A DNA stretch of 64,000 nt from Ascidiimonas sp046199005 (GTDB lineage: Bacteria > Bacteroidota > Bacteroidia > Flavobacteriales > Flavobacteriaceae): assembly GCA_046199005.1 (NCBI GenBank), contig CP176050.1, positions 4,216,001-4,280,000 on the forward strand, in the 5' to 3' direction. Numbering within the stretch: position 1 is the stretch's first letter; every line of letters starts with the position of its first letter. A program made the position numbers and the translations under genes. Under the pieces are notes generated by a model. It had not been told where the DNA came from. It saw nothing but the letters and a program-made list of their open reading frames with translations, and did not search any database. This document shows, in pieces, positions 33,060 through 41,818 of the stretch.

Positions 33060-33770
33060 TTACAAAGGCTGATACGAATCTATCCTATAACCAAGATTGT
33101 CAAATTGAAGATAATGATAATGAATTTGGTCTTCCTTGTCGAATTCTCCGTTTTTATTTGTGTCTTCCAGTGTCCTGAAATAAACGCGTTTTGCTACCGG
33201 AAGCTCTTTCCAGTCTATGAGTTCATGATTTTTAGGAGTCAATTTTATGAATCCGGTCCCATCCTGAAAACTTAAATAAAGAGATTCAATATCATGGTTA
33301 TTAAGTTCTTGATCTTGATTGGTGTCCTTATCTATGACCCGATATATAATATAGCTTTTTTTAGTCTTATTGTAGATCCCCCGAAGAAAGTTAAATTGTG
33401 AAATACGAATCTCACTTTTCGTAAGTGATCTGAGGTTTTGCGAATCGAGATGCTGAAACTTAAGGTTGTGCAAATTTCCTGAAACACGATCGCCATAATC
33501 ACTTAAGACAGAAAAGCTTCCCCAACTTCCACTTTCAGAGCTAAAAAATTTTGCGCTTCGTGATGTTTGCAAGGTATAAGTGCCTACTGCGTGTATAAGG
33601 TATTGGGTGCTATCTATATGAAATGGCAAGTCGACTACCTGCATCAAGGAACTATCGTTTTTTGACTCTTTCGGATTTTCTGAAGCATCGTATACCAATT
33701 TAGGCTTGTTACCAGAATTGCATGCAAACATTATGATCACTATAGGAATAAGGTAAAGTAAGTTTTTCAT
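33060..33770 (-). CDS. Lipoprotein with EF-hand-like calcium loops
   Basis: 236 residues. The lipobox is IIMFAC with Asn-Ser next. The C-terminal third has two Asp/Asn loops at roughly residues 148-165 (DKDTNQDQELNNHD) and 208-220 (DTNKNGEFDKED), the second a canonical EF-hand loop, as in dockerin-like or calmodulin-like calcium sites. The rest is beta-rich with no recognised enzyme motif. Likely attached to the outer membrane. Function unknown; calcium-dependent folding is a reasonable inference. Confidence 0.75.
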   Translation of the reverse strand: MKNLLYLIPIVIIMFACNSGNKPKLVYDASENPKESKNDSSLMQVVDLPFHIDSTQYLIHAVGTYTLQTSRSAKFFSSESGSWGSFSVLSDYGDRVSGNLHNLKFQHLDSQNLRSLTKSEIRISQFNFLRGIYNKTKKSYIIYRVIDKDTNQDQELNNHDIESLYLSFQDGTGFIKLTPKNHELIDWKELPVAKRVYFRTLEDTNKNGEFDKEDQIHYHYLQFDNLGYRIDSYQPL

Positions 33771-33842
33771 TAGGTTTGTTTTTCAATTTTCAATGTTTCG
33801 CTGTAAAAGATACCAAGGTTTAAATTCTATCTTTTGTAATTA

Positions 33843-34535
33843 CTATTCAATCGAAAACTTTATGTTGATGGTACTCTGTATTTTAATCTTTTCGAAATCA
33901 ATATTTATCGGTGTTTTTATTCTTGAGTAATTTTCAGAATAAACTGTATTAATACCCGAAGCTCTGGAGGTAGCAATTATTACATGTTGGTCTGAAATGA
34001 ACAAAGCTTTTCCCAATTGCTGCCCCAAGGGTCTAAGCATTACTTCTGCTTGATTTTTTGCTTTTTCTATAGCTTTTGCTTTGAGTTTCAATCCTAACTC
34101 TTCTTTTTTTGAATAATCAACTCTTTGCAAAGCCACATTACTTATATCGGCAACCTCAAGTGCCTGAATTACTTTTCCGGCAGTTTGGGCATCATACACC
34201 AAAAGAAGATAACTCTTATGTTTCATCACTTCCTTTCCTGCCAGAAAACGGTTCTGGAAATTGCTTTGTAAATCAGATAAGGTGAGTTGTTTTTGGGTAT
34301 TTATTCCAAGACCTTGTAATACATTTTTCATCTTATTTTCAGTTTCCTCCACTGAGATTTTCCCTCTGGTATCCTTTTCGAATATTTCGATATTTAAATA
34401 AATTCTGTCCGGTACAACTAATGTGTCGACAGAAGCACTGGTTTCCAAATAGGGTTGATCAATAAAGTTTTTTTGCTGTGCGTTAATTACAGAAACAAAA
34501 AGTAAAAGAAAGGGTAAAAAATAATTTTTCATCAT
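33843..34535 (-). CDS. SIMPL-domain (DUF541) periplasmic protein
   Basis: 230 residues with a signal peptide (MMKNYFLPFLLLFVSVINA, cleavage before QQ). The mature part fits the SIMPL family: YLETSASVDTLVVPDRIYLN, a kinase-like helix region KNVLQGLGINTQKQLTLSDL, LKAKAIEKAKNQAEVMLRPLG and the C-terminal beta strand IQSTINIKFSIE. SIMPL proteins form large periplasmic or outer-membrane assemblies of unclear role; one was named for interaction with a mouse signalling kinase. No operon partner is evident. Confidence 0.85.
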   Translation of the reverse strand: MMKNYFLPFLLLFVSVINAQQKNFIDQPYLETSASVDTLVVPDRIYLNIEIFEKDTRGKISVEETENKMKNVLQGLGINTQKQLTLSDLQSNFQNRFLAGKEVMKHKSYLLLVYDAQTAGKVIQALEVADISNVALQRVDYSKKEELGLKLKAKAIEKAKNQAEVMLRPLGQQLGKALFISDQHVIIATSRASGINTVYSENYSRIKTPINIDFEKIKIQSTINIKFSIE

Positions 34536-34661
34536 GACTCTATTTAATTCACTAAAAGTAGGCTTTTAAATTAGTATCCAATATACACAATGAGTCTGCG
34601 AACCCTTAGAATGAGGGAAAGGCATACATGACTACGGGAATCATTCGGTAGTTAAAAGGTG

Positions 34662-35111
34662 CTAAAGTTTTCGCTCCATGATAGGTAAGAATCTTCCAGG
34701 GATCGTACTTTGTAACTGGCCCACCTTTACGAATCCGAATTTTGTGTAAAAATCAGCTGCATTCGGGTCTGCATCAAGCCTCGCCAGTTTAAAGTTGCCC
34801 GCCTTTATCCTTGCTAAAAAATCTTCCATTAATAAACGTCCATAACCCTTCCCAAGGTGTTCGGGATGAATAAATAAATTATCTAACAAGGCGAGTGGAG
34901 GTTTGCCCGCCCAGGAATAATACCCAATAATTTCACCTTCGTCTACCAATTTATAAACCTGAAAAGTACGAAGGTAATGTGCCGTGATGGTCAATTCTGC
35001 GGTCCACTCCTTTAATTGTTCAAGTGTATATCCCCAATGACCCTTAGAAAGTAAAGTGAGCTCTGTAAGGGTCTTTGCATCTTTTTCTGTTGCCTCGTAA
35101 ACTAATGGCAT
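34662..35111 (-). CDS. GNAT family acetyltransferase
   Basis: 149 residues. The acetyl-CoA binding motif is LFIHPEHLGKGYGRLLMEDFL, preceded by EIIGYYSWAGKPPLALLDNL and followed by LDADPNAADFYTKFGFVKVG, the standard GNAT order. The acceptor is unknown. Its start is five bases downstream of the SDR gene, so the two are in one transcript. Confidence 0.9.
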   Translation of the reverse strand: MPLVYEATEKDAKTLTELTLLSKGHWGYTLEQLKEWTAELTITAHYLRTFQVYKLVDEGEIIGYYSWAGKPPLALLDNLFIHPEHLGKGYGRLLMEDFLARIKAGNFKLARLDADPNAADFYTKFGFVKVGQLQSTIPGRFLPIMERKL

Positions 35112-35115
35112 GATC

Positions 35116-35829
35116 TTATTTTAAATCGGGACGAGTAGGTCTCACTTCTATCTTGCTGGGAAGCGTTCGGGGATGCATCTGTAGTAAGTCTATCACTAGT
35201 TCACCAATATCTTCCGGTTGAATCTTCCAAGCGTCTGAATCGTCTGGCACATTATTGTTAAAATGAGAAGCTACAGATCCCGGCATTAGTGTAGTCACCT
35301 TGATATCATATTTACGTAAATCCAGCATCGCAGCCTGAGTAAAACCTACGACACCAAACTTAGATGCATTATAGCCAGCGCCGCTAGCAAAGAAATTTGT
35401 GCCTGCCAGACTGGCAAGTGTCATGTAATATCCTTTTGAAGCTTTGAGTGCTTCTACTGTAGCTTTAAGTGTATGAAAAACTCCGGAAAGATTGGTATCA
35501 ATCATTTGGTGCCAGGCCTCATCTGTTAGCTCGTCTACGGGAGCAAAATGTCCTACTCCGGCATTTGCCAACACCACGTCCAGTTGTCCCCAGGTGCTTA
35601 ATATTTTGGCGACTGCCGCCCTTTCATCTGCCAGTTTAGTAACATCTGAAGCAATCCCAAGTACGCTATCATTGTCTTCACTTAATGAAGCTGCTGCTGC
35701 TTTCGCATCTTCTATATTTCGACCGCTTATTGCTACCCGCATTCCATGTTTTAGTAATACCTCGGCAACTCCGTAACCTATACCTTTTGTTCCCCCGGTG
35801 ATGTAAACAACTTTATTTTGTAAATTCAT
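35116..35829 (-). CDS. Short-chain dehydrogenase/reductase
   Basis: 237 residues. Classical SDR with the cofactor motif TGGTKGIGYG (11-20), NAGVG (89-93), the catalytic Ser140 and the Tyr153-x3-Lys157 pair in GYNASKFG. The C-terminal region TLMPGSVASHFNN fits. It oxidises or reduces an alcohol or carbonyl with NAD(P); the substrate cannot be predicted. It is the first gene of a two-gene transcript with the GNAT gene. Confidence 0.93.
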   Translation of the reverse strand: MNLQNKVVYITGGTKGIGYGVAEVLLKHGMRVAISGRNIEDAKAAAASLSEDNDSVLGIASDVTKLADERAAVAKILSTWGQLDVVLANAGVGHFAPVDELTDEAWHQMIDTNLSGVFHTLKATVEALKASKGYYMTLASLAGTNFFASGAGYNASKFGVVGFTQAAMLDLRKYDIKVTTLMPGSVASHFNNNVPDDSDAWKIQPEDIGELVIDLLQMHPRTLPSKIEVRPTRPDLK

Positions 35830-36028
35830 TTTGTCGTATTTAAGATTTTTAATGCTGTTTTTTTGATTACTTCTAAAGACGCTGTATCTACCATCCTCGT
35901 TTAACTGTCACTTGCTATCTCTAAATTAAACAATATGAAAGGTAAAAGAAAATTACATCGTATAGTATTGAAAAAATCTTAGAAACCCATCGCTATTGCT
36001 TTTGGATCAGTTTTGATATAATAGATAT

Positions 36029-36058
36029 AAAAAAACCCTTCCGTTTCCGGAAGGGTTT
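36029..36058 (-). terminator. Terminator after tRNA-Ala
   Basis: On the reverse strand AAACCCTTCCG and CGGAAGGGTTT pair around a 4-base loop and are followed by seven T, immediately after the tRNA 3' end. Confidence 0.85.
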
Positions 36059-36059
36059 G

Positions 36060-36133
36060 TGGAGCATATCGGAGTCGAACCGATGACCTCTACGCTGCCA
36101 GCGTAGCGCTCTAGCCAGCTGAGCTAATGCCCC
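36060..36133 (-). tRNA. tRNA-Ala (anticodon GGC)
   Basis: Read on the reverse strand: acceptor GGGGCAT with 3' partner ATGCTCC, D arm GCTC/GAGC, anticodon stem CTACG/CGTAG around the loop CTGGCAG (anticodon GGC), T arm ATCGG-TTCGACT-CCGAT and discriminator A. The G3-U70 pair that identifies alanine tRNAs is present. CCA is not encoded. It begins 10 bases after the stop codon of the universal stress gene, so it probably shares that transcript. Confidence 0.97.
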
Positions 36134-36143
36134 CTTATAAATA

Positions 36144-36935
36144 CTACAATTTTCCTCGTAATACCAATACAGGAATATTGCAATGAAATTCGTGCTTCAA
36201 AATTATATTTTTTTCCCAAAGTTTAGTAAAAAAACCTCGTTTTCTTCTAAAAACACATAACATATCTGGCTTATGGCTCTGAAAATGCTCTAAAACACCT
36301 TGAAAAGTGGTTGCATTTTCTGTAACTGTAAGTTTTTCGCTTAGTGATTTTAACTCCTCATTAAGTTGTACATCTTCTTCGTTATGCCTTGGCGTTTTCA
36401 CGAATAGCAAATTCACATCAGACCCAAAATGCTGTTGTAAATTTTTTAAAGGTTCCAATACTCCCTTGCGTTTAACTACACCACTCCGGAATGCAGTTAG
36501 TATGGTTTTAGGAGCCTTGAACACATAGTTATCGGGAACGATCATAGTAGGTATTTCCATTTGCTTGATAATGCTTCCGGGAATAGCTTCTAAATATACT
36601 TCTTCCTGTATGTTGTTGTTAGAAGAGACCATCACGAGATCAATAGACAATTCGTTTGCCATCTTTTCAATGAGTTCAGGAAGACTTCCTTTAGCTATTA
36701 CGCTTGCCATTTCAACCCCTTTTGGGTCAACCTTGTCTATGAATTCTTTTACGTAAGCCTTGGTTTCCCGCTCTATGATCTGTTCTACTTTCAGAATGCT
36801 TCCGGCTCTTGAAACTACGTTATAATCTCCAAGTACGAATACCTTCCCACCAATCACCTTAGCAAAATCTATTGCATATTGTAATGTGTTTTCGATATTC
36901 TTAGAGCCTGCAACAGGGACCAGTATATTCTTCAT
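36144..36935 (-). CDS. Universal stress protein, two tandem UspA domains
   Basis: 263 residues with two domains of about 130-140 residues each. The first runs from NILVPVAGSKNIENTLQYAI to IPTMIVPDNY; the second begins KTILTAFRSGVVKRKGVLEP and ends HCNIPVLVLRGKL. The ATP-binding Gly-rich loop of type I Usp is only partly kept (MVSSNNNIQEEVYLEAIPGS). It is a cytoplasmic stress-response protein of unknown molecular action. tRNA-Ala follows 10 bases downstream. Confidence 0.9.
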   Translation of the reverse strand: MKNILVPVAGSKNIENTLQYAIDFAKVIGGKVFVLGDYNVVSRAGSILKVEQIIERETKAYVKEFIDKVDPKGVEMASVIAKGSLPELIEKMANELSIDLVMVSSNNNIQEEVYLEAIPGSIIKQMEIPTMIVPDNYVFKAPKTILTAFRSGVVKRKGVLEPLKNLQQHFGSDVNLLFVKTPRHNEEDVQLNEELKSLSEKLTVTENATTFQGVLEHFQSHKPDMLCVFRRKRGFFTKLWEKNIILKHEFHCNIPVLVLRGKL

Positions 36936-37080
36936 TTGTTTTCATTTAAAATTTAACGAACGTAAAATAAGGTTCTCAATTAACTACAGAGAATCTATTG
37001 GTAAAACGATTTGCTATTTTAAAATATAAACCCTTTTTCTACATTTACGGGCAGTAAAAGTACATAAAAAGACCGAATAA

Positions 37081-37587
37081 ATGATGCAAATAAGACCTGC
37101 TACACAAAACGATATAGCTGATATCCTTCAGGTAACCAAGGCGTGTGATTTGTACATGAGGTCAAAAGGTATTTTACAATGGACTGAAAATTATCCTTCA
37201 CGAGAAGCTTTTGAAACAGATGTTTCCAGAGGAGAGCTTTTTGCGCTGCTGAAGGATAAAACCATCATCGGTTGTATCACTATTTCCGAAATTATTGATG
37301 AAGTCTATAAACCGGTAGTTTGGCTTACTCAAACTTCAAAACACAAGTATGTACATAGATTGGCGGTACATCCTCATCATCAAAGAAAGGGATATGCACG
37401 TCATCTGATGGATTTTGCAGAAAACCTCGCGCTTGAAGATCGCTGTATTTCAGTAAGACTGGATACTTTTAGTTTAAATATGGGTAATCAAAAGTTTTAT
37501 GAAAGCAGGGGTTATCAAAAACTGGGAGAAATCTTTTTCCCGCTGCAAAGCAAACACCCGTTTTACTGCTATGAACTTGTTTTGTAA
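37081..37587 (+). CDS. GNAT family acetyltransferase
   Basis: 168 residues. N-terminal IRPATQNDIADILQVTKACD is typical of GNAT, and the acetyl-CoA site is HRLAVHPHHQRKGYARHLM (about residues 96-114), followed by VRLDTFSLNMGNQKFYESRG. Acceptor unknown. It diverges from the universal stress gene and converges on the flavodoxin-like gene with a 14-base gap. Confidence 0.92.
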   Translation: MMQIRPATQNDIADILQVTKACDLYMRSKGILQWTENYPSREAFETDVSRGELFALLKDKTIIGCITISEIIDEVYKPVVWLTQTSKHKYVHRLAVHPHHQRKGYARHLMDFAENLALEDRCISVRLDTFSLNMGNQKFYESRGYQKLGEIFFPLQSKHPFYCYELVL

Positions 37588-37601
37588 ACACCCATTCATT
37601 T

Positions 37602-38312
37602 TTACCGGTATTCAGGATTCTCGAAGTTCCATCGGGTTCCATCATTCCAGTCTTTTCTCGAATTTCCATAGGTAGGATATCCGTTGTTCGCTTTGAGCAT
37701 AGTTGCCAGATGAAGCAAATTATAGGTCATGAAAGTAGTATTTCGGTTTGTAAAATCGTTATTCTTTGCGTCTGATTCTTCATCCATATAGCTGGGGCCG
37801 GGACCTACCTCTCCTATCCATCCACAATCTGCTTGAGGAGGTACTGTATATCCAATATGTTGTAAAGCGTAAAGCATTCCCATAGCACAATGTTTCACGC
37901 CGTCTTCATTTCCAGTAATGATACAACCTCCTGCTTTACCATAATATAAGTACTGTCCTTTATCATTAAGCTTTCCACTCATACTATATAAACGTTCGAT
38001 TAGTTGTGTTGCGATGGACGACCGCTCCCCTAACCAAATAGGTGTTCCCATCACCAAAATATCAGCATCGGAAATACGTTCAAACAGAGAAGGCCATTCG
38101 TCCTTTTCCCATCCATGTTCGGTCATATCGGGATAAACACCAAACGCTACCTGATGATCCACCAAACGTATATAGTCTACAGTCACCTTCTCTTTCTTCA
38201 TGATATTCATAGAAACATCCATGAGCCCTTTTGTATGGCTCAGACGAGGGGATTTCTTTAAAGTACAGTTCACATAAATGGCTTTTAAACCTGAAAAGTC
38301 ATGTTTATTCAT
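37602..38312 (-). CDS. Flavodoxin-fold NAD(P)H-dependent FMN reductase-like protein
   Basis: 236 residues. The flavodoxin-like fold is visible in KAIYVNCTLKKSPRLSHTKG, DILVMGTPIWLGERSSIATQ (the FMN phosphate/isoalloxazine loop) and YLYYGKAGGCIITGNEDGVK. This resembles the multimeric flavodoxin WrbA/NQO-type group of NADPH-dependent FMN reductases. The redox partner is unknown. No signal peptide is seen. Confidence 0.88.
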   Translation of the reverse strand: MNKHDFSGLKAIYVNCTLKKSPRLSHTKGLMDVSMNIMKKEKVTVDYIRLVDHQVAFGVYPDMTEHGWEKDEWPSLFERISDADILVMGTPIWLGERSSIATQLIERLYSMSGKLNDKGQYLYYGKAGGCIITGNEDGVKHCAMGMLYALQHIGYTVPPQADCGWIGEVGPGPSYMDEESDAKNNDFTNRNTTFMTYNLLHLATMLKANNGYPTYGNSRKDWNDGTRWNFENPEYR

Positions 38313-38660
38313 TTTTAATTATTTTGATTTACTTTAAGCGCTCTTTTAACCAGAATATTTATTCTCCGGTTCACCTGTATTACTCTTTCAATTTACAACT
38401 AAAACGCGAGAAGTGATTTTTTCTATTCATACAATAATTAACCTTTACACTTAAAAGTCATCATTTTGACGAAATCTATAAAAATTTCAGGTTTTTAATT
38501 TAATTTTTCCCAAATCTGTCTGGAAGGAATTATCTTTACGACCAATGAAAAAGTAAATTACCTCAGGCAAACCCATGAGGCATTTGCTTAAAACAAACGT
38601 TTAATTTCGAAGCAAGCCTTGGGGTATTAGACCTTATGGCGGTGCCAATAAAAAAATCAT
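38313..38660. other. Intergenic region with a possible structured leader
   Basis: The first half is AT-rich spacer. From 38531 there is a -7-like TATCTTTA, then CCTCA/TGAGG (38561-38580), then GGC-AT-TTGCTT pairing with AAGCAAGCC (38579-38618), then GGT/ACC and TGGC/GCCA short stems before the start codon at 38661. The leader of about 120 bases resembles a structured 5' UTR, but I recognise no riboswitch class. Confidence 0.4.
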
Positions 38661-39251
38661 ATGCCTTTAGTTACTCCTCTATCACCAGATCACGATCCTG
38701 AAACTCAAGAACTTGCCAAATTTTTCAACGAAACTCTTGGTTTTTGTCCTAATTCGGTTCTTACGATGCAACGACGACCTGCTATATCAAAAGCATTTAT
38801 AAATCTTAATAAAGCTGTTATGGCAAATGAAGGTAGAGTAACTTCGGCCTTAAAAAGAATGATCGCTTGGGTAAGCAGCAATGCCACCGGATGTCGTTAT
38901 TGCCAGGCGCATGCCATACGAGCGGCAGAACGTTATGGAGCAGAACAGGAGCAACTTGATAATATTTGGGAATATAAAACGCATCCTGCTTTTTCAAGCG
39001 CAGAACGTGCTGCTTTAGATTTTTCACTGGCTGCTTCCGTAGTGCCTAATCAAGTAGATGAAAAAATCAAAACGGAACTTTACAAATATTGGAACGAAGG
39101 AGAGATCGTAGAAATGTTAGGCGTAATTTCACTGTTTGGTTATCTCAACCGATGGAATGACAGCATGGGAACTACAATTGAAGAGGGGGCTATAGAAAGT
39201 GGTGAACAGTACCTCGGGAAAACAGGCTGGGAAATCGGGAAACATGTTTGA
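38661..39251 (+). CDS. Carboxymuconolactone decarboxylase / AhpD-like protein
   Basis: 196 residues. The AhpD-type redox motif is Cys78-x-x-Cys81 followed by His84 in ATGCRYCQAHAIRAAERYG, the arrangement used by peroxidase-related members of this family. All-helical elsewhere, with LDFSLAASVVPNQVD and VEMLGVISLFGYLNRWND. It probably acts as a disulfide reductase in peroxide defence; decarboxylase activity is less likely given the CxxC motif. A possible structured leader lies upstream. Confidence 0.9.
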   Translation: MPLVTPLSPDHDPETQELAKFFNETLGFCPNSVLTMQRRPAISKAFINLNKAVMANEGRVTSALKRMIAWVSSNATGCRYCQAHAIRAAERYGAEQEQLDNIWEYKTHPAFSSAERAALDFSLAASVVPNQVDEKIKTELYKYWNEGEIVEMLGVISLFGYLNRWNDSMGTTIEEGAIESGEQYLGKTGWEIGKHV

Positions 39252-39292
39252 TAATTCTTTCTCAAGCCTTTGGATGCTATAAAGCTTCAGCA

Positions 39293-39868
39293 TTATTTTT
39301 TTAAGATCTCTGATACTATTTTTTGTAACTCCGGCACGATTTCTGTTTCGAACCAAGGATTTTTAATAAGCCAGAATCGGTTTACAGGCGAAGGGTGGGG
39401 CAATACGAATTGAGAAGGAAGATATGTTTGATAACTGCGAATTGTTTCGGTTAAATTTTTTTTCGATCTTTCCTTAAGATAATAGTCTTGCGAATATTTC
39501 CCGATGAGGATCGTAAGTTGAACATCCTTGAAGGCTTTCCAGACTTTTGAATGCCATAGAGGAGCACATTCTTTTCTAGGTGGGAGATCACCTGTTTTTC
39601 CTTTTCCCGGATAACAAAATCCCATGGGTACTACTGCAAAATTATCCGGATTATAAAATGACGCATCGTCTACATCTAACCACTGCTTCAGTCTCTTCCC
39701 GCCAGGATCGTCCCAGGCACGGTTTTGGTCATGTGCTTTTCTTCCAGGTGCCTGACTCACTAAAACAATCTTTGATCTTGTCGAACCTGAAATAATAGGT
39801 CTTGGAGGTAAAGGAAGGACTTCCTTGCAGTGTTCACAATTTCGTATTTCAGATAGTAAGCATTGCAC
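39293..39868 (-). CDS. Uracil-DNA glycosylase superfamily protein
   Basis: 191 residues. Fold marks of the UDG superfamily are the N-terminal IVLVSQAPGRKAHDQNRAW (motif 1 region with the substrate loop), DDPGGKRLKQWL, FAVVPMGFCYPGKGKTGDLP, LTILIGKYSQDYY and the C-terminal catalytic loop VLPHPSPVNRFW. Cys residues near the N-terminus (CLLSEIRNCEHCKEV) could hold a zinc or iron-sulfur site as in family 4/5 enzymes. It should excise uracil or another damaged base; the exact family is uncertain. It is convergent with the AhpD-like gene. Confidence 0.85.
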   Translation of the reverse strand: MQCLLSEIRNCEHCKEVLPLPPRPIISGSTRSKIVLVSQAPGRKAHDQNRAWDDPGGKRLKQWLDVDDASFYNPDNFAVVPMGFCYPGKGKTGDLPPRKECAPLWHSKVWKAFKDVQLTILIGKYSQDYYLKERSKKNLTETIRSYQTYLPSQFVLPHPSPVNRFWLIKNPWFETEIVPELQKIVSEILKK

Positions 39869-39878
39869 GATCCAAAAA

Positions 39879-40559
39879 CTAAGGTTTTGTCTTGTTTCCT
39901 GCTACGACGATCACTAATTCTCCTTTAGGGGGCTTACCCGTATAATGGTCTAATACCTCCTGAGCGGTACCTCTAATAGTCTCTTCATGTAGTTTAGATA
40001 TTTCCCGAGAGACCGAAATGGATCTGTCCGATCCGAAATAGGTACAAATATCGTTTAATGTTTTGATCAGTTTGTGAGGCGATTCATAGAAGATCATAGT
40101 ACGATTTTCTTCAGCAAGTTCTTTAAATCTCGTTTGCCTCCCTTTTTTTACCGGAAGAAACCCTTCAAAAACAAATCTGTCATTAGGCAAGCCACTGTTC
40201 ACTAATGCTGGAACAAAAGCAGTAGCTCCCGGCAAACAGTCTACCTCAACACCTTCTTCTATACAGGCGCGAGTTAGCAGAAATCCGGGATCTGAAATTG
40301 CTGGCGTTCCTGCGTCACTTATTAAAGCCACTGTCGCTCCGCTTTTAATTTGTGCCACGATGCCTGCTACCGTTTTATGCTCATTATGCATATGATGGCT
40401 GTGCATAGGCGTTTCTATATCAAAGTGCTTAAGAAGTTTCCCGCTCGTACGTGTGTCTTCTGCAAGAATGAAGTCTACTTGTCGAAGTATGTTAACTGCC
40501 CTGAAGGTCATGTCTTCTAGATTTCCAATAGGCGTGGGTACGAGAAATAACTTTCCCAT
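39879..40559 (-). CDS. rsmI: 16S rRNA 2'-O-ribose methyltransferase RsmI
   Basis: 226 residues. It methylates the ribose of C1402 in 16S rRNA with SAM. Tetrapyrrole-methylase-like fold: LFLVPTPIGNLEDMTFRAV, FILAEDTRTSGKLLKHF, VALISDAGTPAISDPG, CLPGATAFVPALVNSGLP and FEGFLPVKKGRQTRFKEL. The C-terminal helical extension of longer RsmI proteins is missing, as is common in Bacteroidetes. The stop lies 10 bases before the UDG-family gene and the start two bases after the DoxX-like gene, so the three are one transcript. Confidence 0.95.
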   Translation of the reverse strand: MGKLFLVPTPIGNLEDMTFRAVNILRQVDFILAEDTRTSGKLLKHFDIETPMHSHHMHNEHKTVAGIVAQIKSGATVALISDAGTPAISDPGFLLTRACIEEGVEVDCLPGATAFVPALVNSGLPNDRFVFEGFLPVKKGRQTRFKELAEENRTMIFYESPHKLIKTLNDICTYFGSDRSISVSREISKLHEETIRGTAQEVLDHYTGKPPKGELVIVVAGNKTKP

Positions 40560-40561
40560 CG

Positions 40562-40915
40562 TTACGGGCGTACTTTTTTACCCAAAAAATAAGAGCCCAG
40601 TAACAAGACCAAGGCAACTAAAGCCGAAACACCACTTTCCCCAATCATTTCATGAGCGAAATAGGCAAGAACAAAATTGAAGAAGAATCCGGCGTATGCC
40701 CATTCTTTCAACACTTTCCAGTTGTTGATCCAAATAACGAGCAATCCTAAGATCTTAGCAATAGCCAAAGGGTAAATGATATAAACAGGAAAACCCATGC
40801 TTTCAAATGCATTGGAAATAGCCTCATGATTGAAAAAATACATAGAGGCCGAAAATCCCATTAAAAGCGTAAGCAGTCCCGTAAAAATCCAATAAAGGAT
40901 ACGTTGTACTTGCAT
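40562..40915 (-). CDS. DoxX-like membrane protein
   Basis: 117 residues with four hydrophobic segments: RILYWIFTGLLTLLMGFSAS, FPVYIIYPLAIAKILGLLVI, WAYAGFFFNFVLAYFAHEM and SALVALVLLLGSYFL. The arrangement and the YPLAIAKILG region match DoxX-like family proteins, small inner-membrane proteins linked to redox or stress roles in some species. The precise function is unknown. Confidence 0.8.
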   Translation of the reverse strand: MQVQRILYWIFTGLLTLLMGFSASMYFFNHEAISNAFESMGFPVYIIYPLAIAKILGLLVIWINNWKVLKEWAYAGFFFNFVLAYFAHEMIGESGVSALVALVLLLGSYFLGKKVRP

Positions 40916-40931
40916 TGAAACTATCTAATAT

Positions 40932-41612
40932 TTAGGAAAATTTTTGTTGTAAAATTTCCATAAACCGTTCTTCATAAGCTTCCTTCCCTTCCCAATTCTG
41001 ATAGTCAGGTTTTACCATTCCCGATACAAACTCCATGGCTTCATTTTCATCCTGAATGGTATTAAGTTGTGAGATCACCCGACTGTAATCTTCCATACTA
41101 TTGTTGAACAGGTATTTCACGAAAGCAATACGATCATTAAGACCGATTTGTAAGCTTTTGCTAAACTTTTGATTTAAAGAAGTAACCTTAGATTTTCTTT
41201 CAGTTACGTTTACGTCAGACATTGTTTGAGTATCTCTTTCAATAAACGTGGGTTCAGATCCAAAATCAGCTAGAATATCTTCCAGTGATTCCTGCATTGG
41301 CATTTCTGCAACCATATCTTTGATCGTATCCATACCTGGCGTCATGATATCTTCTTCATGAGGATTATTCTCCGGAACCCGCGTATTGTGATCCAGTACT
41401 TTGGTCGCCATTTCTTCAAACTTATCGACCACTTCACTTTTTCCTACCAAAGGCTTCAGGTCTCCAAAATGCTCTTCAATAAATCTTAATATGGTTAATT
41501 TTTCGTATAACTGTTTTGATTCACGGTGCAAGGCAATTACATCTTCTTTCCCCTTTAGTCTTAATATATTATGGGCAATACTCACCAATTCTGATTCCAA
41601 TTTCTTTTTCAT
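40932..41612 (-). CDS. Conserved Bacteroidetes protein of unknown function
   Basis: 226 residues, acidic, mostly helical, with no signal peptide or membrane segment. The N-terminal third (SIAHNILRLKGKEDVIALHR, ESKQLYEKLTILRFIEEHFG) looks like a helical pair, the middle is a flexible acidic linker and the C-terminus is FVKYLFNNSMEDYSRVISQL followed by LNTIQDENEAMEFVSGMVKP. I recall relatives in flavobacteria without assigned function. It leads the DoxX-like/rsmI/UDG group. Confidence 0.7.
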   Translation of the reverse strand: MKKKLESELVSIAHNILRLKGKEDVIALHRESKQLYEKLTILRFIEEHFGDLKPLVGKSEVVDKFEEMATKVLDHNTRVPENNPHEEDIMTPGMDTIKDMVAEMPMQESLEDILADFGSEPTFIERDTQTMSDVNVTERKSKVTSLNQKFSKSLQIGLNDRIAFVKYLFNNSMEDYSRVISQLNTIQDENEAMEFVSGMVKPDYQNWEGKEAYEERFMEILQQKFS

Positions 41613-41818
41613 CTTTTGCTCCTATTTGGGTACGGTATCTCAGTTTCTATTTTTCTGATTTCCAAAGATACCAAATAAAAATACTTCCGCCGAAGTTTCA
41701 TTGTTTAGTATAAAATATTTTGAAAGCTTCTATAAATTTTTAACTAATTTAAATTATGTTTGTTTAAAATGCATGTAGAAAACGATATAGCTTCATTTTC
41801 TTAGTCGAAAAGTACGAA

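Noticed and set aside
38579..38618. Known riboswitch (TPP, FMN, cobalamin, SAM, preQ1, fluoride)
   Set aside because: None of the conserved cores of these classes could be found; only generic pairing is visible.
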